From positions 1,253,501-1,317,500 of the forward strand of contig JAWQEG010000286.1 of assembly GCA_033782935.1 (NCBI GenBank): DNA of 64,000 bases. The letters are read 5' to 3'. This document shows positions 54,450 to 64,000 of the stretch, in pieces (within the stretch, counting starts at the first letter, position 1; each line of letters opens with the position of its first letter). Source of the stretch: Petrolisthes cinctipes. Its lineage: Eukaryota > Arthropoda > Malacostraca > Decapoda > Porcellanidae. The translations under genes and the position numbers were made by a program. The notes under the pieces are model-generated. The model was given only the letters and a program-made list of their open reading frames with translations, ran no database searches and was not told the origin of the DNA.

Positions 54450-56690
54450 ATTTAATAATGACAAACATAAAAATTACAAATTTATTAATGACAAATTTAA
54501 TGATAATTTAAAAAGATTTTAATAATGACAAACTTAATAATGACAAACTTAATAATGACAGATTTAGTAATAACAAATTTAATAATGACAGATTTAATAA
54601 TGACAGATTTAATAATGACAAACTTAATATGACAAATTTATAATGACAAATTTATTAATTACAGATTTAATGTATTGACAATTCATAATGACAATTTAAG
54701 AATGATAAATTTAATAATGATAGATTTAATAATGACAAATTTGATAATGACAAATTTAATTATGACAGATTTAATAATGACAGTTTTAATAATGATAAAT
54801 TTAATAATGACAAATATATTAATGACAAATTTAATAATGACAATTTTTTTATATAAACAAATTTAATGTATTGACAATTAATAATGACAAATTGAATAAT
54901 GACAGATTTTATAATGACAGATGTAATAATGACAAATTTAATAATGACAAATTTAATAATGACAATTTAATAATGACAAATTTAATAATGACAAATTTAA
55001 TAATGACAAATTTAATAATGACAAATATATTAATGATAAATTTAATAATGACAAATTAAATAATGACAAATTTAATAATGGCAATTTTAATGACAAATTT
55101 AATAATGACAAATTTATTAAAGACATTTAATAATGACAGATATAATAATAAATGATTTAATTATGACAGATTTATTAATGACAAATTTAATAATGAAAAA
55201 TTTTATTATTAAAAATAATTTAATGATGACAAACTTAATAATGACAAATTTAATAATGAAAATTAAATAATGACGGATTTAATAATGACAAACTTAATAA
55301 TGACAAATTTAATAATGACAGATTTAATAATGGCAGATTTAATAATGACAAATTTATTAATAACAGATTTAATAATGACAAATTTAATAATGACAAATTT
55401 AAGAATGACAAATTTAATAATTACAAATTTAATAATGACAAATTTAATAATGAAAAATTTATTAATGATAAATTTAATAATGAAAAATTAAATAATGACA
55501 AATTTAATAATGACAATTTTAATGACAAATTTAATAATGAAAAATTTATTAATGACATTTAAAAATGACAGATTTAATAATGAATTATTTAATTATGACA
55601 GAGTTATTAATGACAAATTTAATTATGAAAAATTTAATAATTATAAATAATTTAATAATGACAAACTTAATAATGACAAATTTAATAATGACAAATTTAA
55701 TAATGAAAATTAGATAATGACTGATTTAATAACGACAAATTTAATAATGACAAATTTAATAATGACAGATTTAATAATGGCAGATATAATTATGACAATT
55801 CTCTTATGATAAATTTAATATATTAACAATTTATAAACACAAATATAATTAATAATGACATATTTATTAATGACAAATTAAATGATGACAAATTTGATAA
55901 TGACAAATTTTGTTTAATGAAAAATTTAATATATTGGCAATTAATAATGACAAATTTAATAATGACAAAATTAATAAGGCCAAATTTAATAATAACAAAT
56001 TTAATAATGACAGATTTTATAATGACTGATTTAATGATTTAATAATGACAAATTTAATAATGACAAATTTAATAATGACAATTTTAATAATGACAAATTT
56101 TATAATAACTAATTTAATAATGACAAATTTATTAATGGCAAATTTAATAATGACAATTTTTAAGATGACAAATTCAATAATGACAAATTTAATAATGACA
56201 AATATAAAAATGACAAATTTAATAATGACAAATTTAATAATGACATATTTAATAAAGACAGATTTAATAACGAAAGATTTAATAATGAAAAATTTAATAT
56301 ATTGACAAATAATAATGACAAGTTTAATAATGATAAATTTAATAATGATTGATTTAAAAATGACAAATCTTATAATTCAAAATTTAATAATGACAAATTA
56401 AAAGTTACAAATTTAAAAATGACAGATTTAATAATGACAGATTTTATAATAAAAAATTTAATAATGACAAATTTGATAATGACAAATTTAATAATAAATT
56501 AAAAATAATTTAATAATGATAAACTTAATAATGACAAATTTAATAATGTCAAATTTATTACTGACAAATTAAATAATGACAGATTTAATAATGACAGATT
56601 TAAAATGACAGAATTAATAATGACAAATTAAAAAAAAGTGAAAAATATAATAATGACAAATTTATTAATGACAAATTTAATAATGTTATT
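54450..56690 (+). repeat. 15-bp AT-rich minisatellite, arm 1
   Basis: About 140 degenerate copies of aataatgacaaattt (variants agattt, attaat, aatgataa). The unit is 5 codons long, so open frames such as MTNLIMTNLIM appear; these are not genes. Irregular blocks such as tattgacaattaat break the register. Confidence 0.95.
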
Positions 56691-59040
56691 ATAAATCTGT
56701 CATTATTAAATCTGTCATTATTAAATCTGTCATTATTAAATCTGTCATTATTAAATTTGTCGTTATTAAATTTGTCATTGTTAAATTTGACATTACTAAG
56801 TCTGTCATTATTGAATTTGTTATTATTAAATTTTTCATTATTAAATTTTTGTCATTATTAAATTTGTCGTTTTAAATTTGTCATTATTAAACTTGTCGTT
56901 ATTAAATTTGTCATTATTATATTTGTCATTATTAAAACTGTCATTATCAATTGTCATTATTAAATTTGTAATTATTGAATTTTTCATTATTCAATCGGTC
57001 ATTATTAAATTTGTCATTATTATTTGTTAGTATAATAAATTTGTCATTATTAAATTTTTAATTATTGAAATTGTCATTATTAAATTTGTCATTATGAAAT
57101 TTGTCATTAAATTTGCCATTATGATATTTGTCATTATTAATTGTCAATATATTAAATCGGTCATTACTAAATTTGTCATTATTAAATCTGTCATTATTAA
57201 ATCTGTCATTATTAAAAATGTCATTGTTAAACCTGTTTTTATTAAATTTGTCGTTATTAAGTCTACCATTATTAAATTTGACATTTTTAAGTCTGTCTTT
57301 ATTGAACTTGTCATTATTAATTTGTCATTATTAAATTTGTCATTATTAAATTTGTCGTTTTTAATTTGTCATTATTAAAGATGTCGTTATTAAATTTGTC
57401 ATTATTAAATTTGTCATTATTAAATCTGTCATTATTAAATATGTTATTATTAAAGTTGTCATTATTAAATTTGTCATTATTAATTGTCAATATATTAAAT
57501 CTGTCATTATTAAATTTGTCATTATTATATCTGTCATTATTAATTTTGACATTATTAAATCTATTATTATTAAATCTGTCATTATAAATCTGTCATTATT
57601 AAATCTATCGTTATTGAATTTGTTATTTTTAAATTTGTCGTTATTAAGTTCATCATTATTAAATTTGTCATTATTAAATTTGTCGTTACTAAATTTGTCG
57701 TTATTAAATTTGTCATTATTTAATTTGTCATTATTAAATTTGTCATTATGAAATTTGTCATTATTAAATCTGTCATTATTGAATTTGTCATTATTATATC
57801 TGTCATATTTAAATCTGTCATTATTAAATCTGTCATCCTTAACTCTGTCATTGTTAATTCTGTCATTATCAAATTTGTCATTATTAATTGTCAATATATT
57901 AAATTTGTCATTATTAAATTTGTCATTATTAAATTTGTGTTTATTAAATGTCATTATTAAATTGTTCATTATTAAATATGTCATTATTGAATTTGTCATT
58001 ATTAAATTTGTCATTATTGAATCTGTCATTATTAAATTTTTCATTATTAAATTTGTCATTATTGATTTTTTCATTATTAAATCGTTCATTATTAAATTTG
58101 TTATTATTAAATTTGTCATTAGTAAATTTGTCATTAGTAAATTTGTCATTATTAAATTTGTCATTATTAATTGTCAATAAATTAATTTTATCATTACTAA
58201 ATTTGTCATTATTAAATTTGTCATTATTAAATTTGTTATTATTATATTATTATTAAATTTGTCATTATTAAATTTGTCATTCTAAAATCTGTTATAATTA
58301 AATCTGTCATTGTTGTATCAGTCATTATTAAATTTGTCGTTATTAATTGTCAGTATTTAAAAATTTTCATTATTAATCTTGTCATTATTAAATATGTCAT
58401 TATTAAATTTTTCATTATTAAATTTTTCATTATTATTTGTCAATATATTAAATTTGTCGTTACTGAATTTGTCATTATATAATCTGTCATTATAATATCT
58501 GTCATTATTAAAGTTGTCATTATTAAATTTGTCATTATTAATTGTCAATATATTAAATCTGTCATAATTAAATTTGACATTATTAAATCTATTATTATTA
58601 AATCTGTCATTATTAAATCTATCGTTATTAAATTTGTCATTTTTAAATTTGTCATTATTAAATTTGTCATTATTAAATTTGTCATTATTAAATTGGTTAT
58701 TATTTAATTTTTCATTATTAAATTTTTCATTATTTAATTTGTCATTATTAAATTTGTCATTATTAAAGTTGTAATTATTAAATCTGTCATTATTAAATTT
58801 GTCATTATTTAATCTCTCATTATTAAATTTGTCATTATTAAATTTGTCATTTTTAAATTTGTCATTATTAAATTTGTCATTATAATATATGTCATTAAAT
58901 TTGTCATTATTATATTTTTCATTAATAATTTTGTCATTATTAAATTTGCCATTATGAAATTTGTCATTATTAATTGTCAATATATTAAATCAGTCATTAT
59001 TAAATTTGTCATTATTGAATTTGTCATTATTAAATTTGTC
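56691..59040 (-). repeat. 15-bp AT-rich minisatellite, arm 2 (opposite strand)
   Basis: The same unit now reads aaatttgtcattatt on the plus strand, i.e. the array is inverted relative to arm 1. The switch occurs within a few bases at about 56,683-56,695. Arms 1 and 2 are each over 2 kb and could pair as a giant imperfect hairpin. Confidence 0.95.
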
Positions 59041-59072
59041 ATGCCAGCCATCAGCGGCCCCCCAGTGGGGGA

Positions 59073-60504
59073 GTGGACAGATATGGCTGCAGGCGGGGGA
59101 TGGAGGCAGGTGGTAGACGACAGGATGTACAGGGAGAATTAGAAAGGGAAGAGGTTAGGAAAGCAATAGGGAACTTGAAGATGGGAAAGGCACCGGGGGT
59201 GGATGGGATAACTGCTGAAATGCTAAAGTGTGGGGGGGAGGTAGTGGTGGAGTGGATGTTGCTTATATGCACATTGGCTTGGAGGCAGGGAGAGGTGCCA
59301 GAGGATTGGAGGAGAGCCATAATTGTACCTTTCTATAAGGGGAAGGGGAATAAGAAGGAGTCTGGTAGTTATAGGGGAATAAGCCTTCTTAGTGTACCGG
59401 GGAAGGTATATGGGAAGGTTCTTACTGAAAGACTGGTTGATGTAACAGGGAATAAAGTTAGTGAGGAGCAGGGAGGGTTCAGAAAGGGTAGAGGATGTGT
59501 GGACCAAATATATGCATTAAAATCAATAGTGGAGAAATATATTGGGAAGGGTAGAAAGTTGTATGCTGCCTTCATGGACTTGGAGGAGGCATACGATAGG
59601 GTTGATAGGAAAGCTATGTCAGAGGTGTTGCTGAAAGGCATTGAGGCCTTTTATGCAGAGGCAACAGCATGTGTACGGGTAGAGGGTGATCTAAGTGAGA
59701 GTTTTAATATTAGTGTAGGGCTGAGACAGGGATGTGTTATGTCACCATAGTTGTTCAATATATATATGGATGGTTGTATGAGAGAGATGAAAGCCAAAGT
59801 GAATGGTTTGGAGGTGAAGTTGAGGCTGAATGAAGCAAATTGGTCCTTGAAGTTTATTTGCGGATGACACCGTGTTGATGGCTGAGAGTCAAAGGGAGTT
59901 ACAGAGAGTGGTAGACGAATTTCAGTCTGTGTGTAAACGAAGGAAACTGAAGGTGAATGTTGGCAAAAGTAAATCGATGGTGTATGAGAGAGCAGAAACT
60001 GAAGTGATTGACTTTGCTACACCTTACAGAGTGGGAGTACCAACTGGGACTAAAGGTGAGATAACTCTGAGGGGTGAGAGGATGGAGGAAGTGAAGGAAT
60101 TTAAGTACCTGGGTACAGTTCTGTGTAAACATGGAAGTATGGAAGGAGAAATTAGGGAGAGAGCAGTGAAGGGTAGACAGGTCATAGGATCATTGGGAAG
60201 GATTATGAAGGGTAGAAGTGTGAGTATGGAGGTGAAAAGGGGACTGAGAAATAGTATAATCCTGCCGACACTGATATATGCATCAGAGACATGGATATGG
60301 AGTAGGGCGTATCAATCTAGAATAGGTGCTGTGGAAATGAGTTACTTGAGAGGAGCATGTGGGGTGTCTAGGTTGGATGGAGAAAGAAATGAAAGTGTAT
60401 ACGAGAGATATGGTATGAGTGAGAAGGCAATTGTTATTGAGTGTGAAGTGGTTGAGAGAGTGAAGCGAAATACACTGAGATGGTTTGGACATGTGGAGAG
60501 AATG
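59073..60504 (+). pseudogene. RTE-like reverse transcriptase, broken
   Basis: RT motifs: IGNLKMGKAPGVDGITAEML, SYRGISLLSVPGKVYGKVL, EQGGFRKGRGCVDQI, FMDLEEAYDRVDR, VGLRQGCVMSP. TAG at 59,748 interrupts the frame after the MSP residues. Near 59,860 a shift moves the catalytic region (FADDTVLMAE, 59,854-59,885) to another frame. The thumb and C-terminal domain continue to 60,504 (EEVKEFKYLGTVL, GACGVSRLDGERNE, LRWFGHVERM), where the 1,345-bp insertion cuts it. Confidence 0.88.
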
Positions 60505-61849
60505 TGTAACGACTCGAAAATATATGGATAATGAATGAGCGTTAACACAAAAAAAAAATTATTGGTATCTTTTTAAGCCTTTCTCGTCCCGGCCAGGCGG
60601 TAGGAGAATTGAGAATGATATAGGAAAGGGGGCAAATACACTAAGATGTCTATAAAGTTTTCCCATTGAATTTATTACACACACACGATATTAATGAAGA
60701 ATCTACTATAAATGATAATTATGCGGAACTTTAGCTTGGAATTAACTAAAAAAAATAAGAACAATGATGACCAGAATCAACCTTATAACTATACTTAGAA
60801 TTTAACTTAGAATTATACTTAGAATTAGACTTGGAACTATACTTAGAATTTAACTTAGAATTATACTTAGAATTAGACTTAGAACTATACTTAGAATTAA
60901 ACTTAGAACTATACTTAGAATTAAACTTAGAACTACACTTACTCCTACTGAGAACACATGTACAAGAAAATAATTTCACCAAAGAATGACAAAAGAAAAT
61001 CACATAGAAATTAATCACACAGAAATAAACACTCACGGCGGGCAATGTACCCCGAACCGTAATATGGATATCGAGAACTACCACTAAGAATTAACTTTCC
61101 CAGATATCTTTGACTCGCACGACCTCGTGGACCAGAACACCACCTGTTTGAAGGTGAAGCCGGAGAGAGAATCAGTTCTTAATTTATCACTGTTATCATA
61201 GGGCAAATTATTAATTTTAATACATCAAGCACTTATTAGACACTTACTCTTTAGTTATGGAATATTATTATTGCTTTAAGTACACTAATTATTATAGTTA
61301 ACACAGACTATTTTCAACCGTACCTGTTTGAAGGGGAAGCCGGAGAGAGAATGAGTTCTCCCCAAGCTCAACGAAATATTGGAACATAAATTACTTCGTC
61401 AATAACCCTCTGGGACTGCTAATTACTTTTGTAGTGAGTTTTAAAAATAAGATAGGAGATAGGGTGAGTCAGGTAAGTGGTCTCGGAGGTTAGTTAACTA
61501 CCTATTATGCTAATCAGGAAATAACATACATTGTTTTAAAGACTCCGCTATACTCGCTCGAATTCCATATAAGCTGATGCAATACTCATACTCATTACAT
61601 CATGGTTGTTACCACGTCCTCCTGATCAACCCATCTCCCAAAATACATACACATAATTAATTTCCTACCTATTATAATAACTAACATGTCTATATTATAT
61701 ATATACAAACATTATACATTACCAGTAATAACTACTCTCACGTTTTCTTTTTCTTCGGCCATGACTTGAACTCGAGGATGGACAAGAAAAAAAAATAAAA
61801 GGGGTAACTCAAAGAGATCCATTGAATAAAAATAAAAAGGAGCGTTACA
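60505..61849. mobile_element. 1,345-bp TG...CA element, probable solo LTR
   Basis: Starts TGTAACG and ends CGTTACA (7-bp inverted ends, TG...CA). Flanked by aatg on both sides (60501-60504, 61850-61853). Excising it with one aatg would rejoin the RTE frame across the gap. Inside are a 12-bp tandem repeat (acttagaattaa-type, 60,795-60,940) and a duplicated acctgtttgaagg...gccggagagagaat motif at 61,142 and 61,322. A tail-end aataaa signal lies near 61,825. No ORF. Best read as a solo LTR; a non-autonomous DNA element is the alternative. Confidence 0.7.
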
Positions 61850-61853
61850 AATG

Positions 61854-62074
61854 CAAGGCGAGGAATTTGTAAAGAAGGTGTATGGAAGTGAAGTTGTGTT
61901 ACCTGGTGTGAGAGGCAGACCGCCGGTTAGATGGCAGAACAGAGTGGAAGAGTATGTAAAGGAGAGAAGCGTGAGGAGCAGACGAGGGCTTCATCAAGTA
62001 AGGAGGGAGTGTTGAAACAGGGAGAACTGGAGACACTTCTGCAGTGGCCACCCCCTTGGGGGAGTTCCCGGAGG
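61854..62074 (+). pseudogene. C-terminal end of the RTE-like ORF
   Basis: Continues the RTE protein after the inserted element (GEEFVKKVYGSEVVLPGVRG, then RPPVRWQNRVEEYV), a common C-terminal motif of this LINE type. A TGA lies inside, near 62,013. It ends where the minisatellite supplies a TAA. Confidence 0.8.
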
Positions 62075-63535
62075 GAATTATTAAATTTGTCATTATTAAA
62101 TTTATCATTATTAATTGTCAGTATATTAAATTTGTCATTATTAAATTTGTCATTATTATATTTGTCAATATTTAATTTGTCATTATTAAATTTTTAATTT
62201 TTAAATCTGACATTGTTCAATCTGTCATTATTAAATTTGTCAATATATTAAATTTGTCATTATTAATTGTCCATATATTAATTTTGTCGTTATTAAATTT
62301 GTCATTAATAATTGTCAATATATTTAATTTGTCATTATTAAATTTGTCATTATTAAATTTGTTATTATTAAATTTGTCATTATTAAATTTGTCTTTATAA
62401 AATTTGTCGTCATTAAATTTGTCATTATTAAATTTGTCATTAAATTTGTCATTATTAAATTTGTCAATATTAAATTTGTCATTATTAAATTTGTCATTAT
62501 TAAATTTGTCATTATTAAATCTGTCATTATTAAATTTGTCATTATTAAATTTGTCATTATTAAATCTGTCATTATTAAATCCATCATTGTTAAATATGTC
62601 ATTATTAAATTTGTCATTATTAATTGTCAATATATTAAATTTGTCATTATAAAATTTGTAATTTTAAAATTTGTCATTAATAAATTTGTCATTATTAAAT
62701 TTGTCATTTTTAAAATTTGCCATTATAATATATGTAATTAAATTTGTCATTATTAAATTTGTCATTAATAATTTTGTCGTCATTAAATTTGTCATTATTA
62801 AATTTGTCATTATTTAATTTGTCATTATTAAATTTATCATTAATAAATTTGTCATTATCAAATTTGTCATTATTAAATTTGTCATTCTTAAATTTGTCAT
62901 TATTTAATTTGTCATTATTAAATTTATCATTAATAAATTTGTCATTATTAAATCTGTCATTATTAAATCAGTCATTATTAAATTTGTCATTATGAAATTT
63001 GTCATTATGAAATTTGTCAATATTAAATTTGTCATTAAATTTTTCATGATTAATTGTCAATATATTAAATATGTCATTATTAAATTTGTCATTATTAAAT
63101 TTGTCCTTTTTAAATTTGTCATTATTAAATCTGTCATTATTAAATCTGTCATTATTTAATTTGTCATTATTTAATTTGTCATTATTAAATTTGTCATTAT
63201 TATTTGTCATTATTAAATTAATCATTAACAAATTTGTCATTATTAAATCTGTCATTATCAAATCTGCCATTATTTAATTTGTCATTATTTAATTTGTCAT
63301 TATTAAATTTGTCATTATTAATTGTCATTATTAAATTTGTGAATATATTAAATTTGTTATTATTAAATTTGTTATTATTAAATCTGTCATTAAAAAATTT
63401 GTCATTATTAAATCTGTCATTATTAAATCTGTCATTATTAAATTTGTTATTATTTAGTTTGTCATTATAAATTTGTCATTATTTAATTTGTCATTATTAA
63501 ATTTGTCATTATTTAATTTGTCATTATTAAATGAG
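62075..63535 (-). repeat. 15-bp AT-rich minisatellite, continuation of arm 2
   Basis: Same unit and orientation as 56,691-59,040, so one array was split by the RTE insertion. Ends at the start of the GC-richer hairpin region. Confidence 0.94.
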
Positions 63536-63716
63536 GCACCCCCTGCTGAAGCGAGGTAACCGCCACTAATAAAAACTCGAGAAAACAGCGTTTGAAGTTT
63601 CGCGCTCTCTCCGGTCACTGACCCCGCATGCCTCACTCCCGCTCTAGAGCGGGAGTGAGCTGCGTGCAGCGAGGGTCGCATACCTCGCTACGAACTGTCA
63701 AACGCTGTTTTCTCGT
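63536..63716. repeat. Nested hairpin with 28-bp perfect palindrome
   Basis: Outer arms gagaaaacagcgtttga (about 63,579-63,595) and its complement tcaaacgctgttttctc (63,698-63,714) enclose a perfect palindrome of 28 bp at 63,632-63,659, centred on ctctagag. Could be a MITE or the end of a larger inverted element running off the window. Confidence 0.75.
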
Positions 63717-64000
63717 CTGCTAGACTTTTGGAAATATTAGTAATATTAATAAGTTTTAACATTCTACTGCTTAATGTATATAAATGATAGGTACAGTTGT
63801 GGACAGGTACTCACCAGGTGTTGGCTTGAGGTGATGAGGTAGAATCCGAGTGTCGAGAGGCTGTACTAAGGCTAATGACCCTGACCCTTGTATAATGGTA
63901 GATTATTGGCACTTGTTATTATTCGCACTTATAATAATTGCATATTATTCTTATGTAGTGGTTATAATGACACATTATAATGACACCTGTTTGCACTTAA
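63717..64000. other. Unannotated end of window
   Basis: No ORF or repeat recognised. Short ataatgaca-like phrases at the end may be distant minisatellite echoes. Confidence 0.4.

Larger units (their letters stand above)
59041..62074 (+). mobile_element. RTE-like LINE inserted in the minisatellite and split by another element
   Basis: RT-bearing LINE of a type very common in decapods. The 5' end is truncated within the region before RT. The 3' end of the ORF lies after the 60,505-61,849 insertion and runs to about 62,074, where the minisatellite resumes in the same orientation as before. A clear poly(A) is absent. Target duplication cannot be judged in simple repeats. Confidence 0.82.

Noticed and set aside
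54450..63535. Long repetitive frames such as MTNLIMTNLI, NNDKFNNDKF and LLNLSLLNLS
   Set aside because: The 15-bp unit is 5 codons, so all frames can stay open. Composition is purely that of the minisatellite.

Overview
This window is animal nuclear DNA, most likely from an arthropod and probably a decapod crustacean. The evidence is a set of intronless replication-dependent histone genes (H2A x3 including one pseudogene, H2B x2, H3, H4) ending in histone-type 3' stem-loops, set in DNA dominated by arthropod-type retroelements (I/Jockey-like, CR1-like and RTE-like LINEs, and Ty3/gypsy elements including one with an errantivirus-type env). The decapod assignment rests partly on two dispersed repeats at 47.8-48.7 kb that resemble a repeat I remember from decapod mRNA tails. 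It is an inference.

Layout. 1-14,079: a 176-bp satellite array split at 2,479-10,458 by a complete-ended LTR retrotransposon (two 722-bp LTRs, ACCT target duplication) that has lost its integrase and carries a broken env. 14,080-29,130: a histone H2A/H2B tail-to-tail pair ('unit A'). Full-length LINEs stand between promoter and coding sequence of both genes: LINE-1 (14,285-20,329, + strand) at H2A and LINE-2 (23,064-28,956, - strand) at H2B. In both cases the target duplication lies 22-32 nt downstream of the TATA box and the LINE points the same way as the gene. The H2A of this unit is a pseudogene; the H2B coding sequence is intact. 29,130-40,250: repeats and transposon debris (LINE fragment, fold-back element, transposase-like gene, MITEs, an 88-bp and a 177-bp tandem repeat, a CR1-like LINE and an older LINE relic). 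40,250-47,270: the intact histone cluster, in the order H2A(+), H3(-), H4(+), H2B(+), H2A(-). H3 and H4 share a divergent promoter and the H2B/H2A pair ('unit B') is an inverted copy of unit A. No H1 gene was found. 47,270-54,450: an inverted pair of SINE-like repeats, two non-autonomous hAT elements with perfect 8-bp target duplications, and a 3'-truncated Ty3/gypsy element. 54,450-63,535: an array of about 9 kb of a 15-bp AT-rich minisatellite that reverses strand at about 56,690. It is interrupted by an RTE-like LINE, which is itself interrupted by a 1,345-bp TG...CA element. 63,535-64,000: a GC-richer hairpin and unannotated sequence.

How it works together. The only genes expected to serve the host are the histones, made in bulk during S phase and processed at stem-loops instead of being polyadenylated. 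Everything else is selfish or repetitive. The most interesting point is the repeated placement of two related, apparently intact LINEs at histone transcription start sites, in sense orientation. This would let them use histone promoters and may represent a histone-promoter-targeting retrotransposon lineage.
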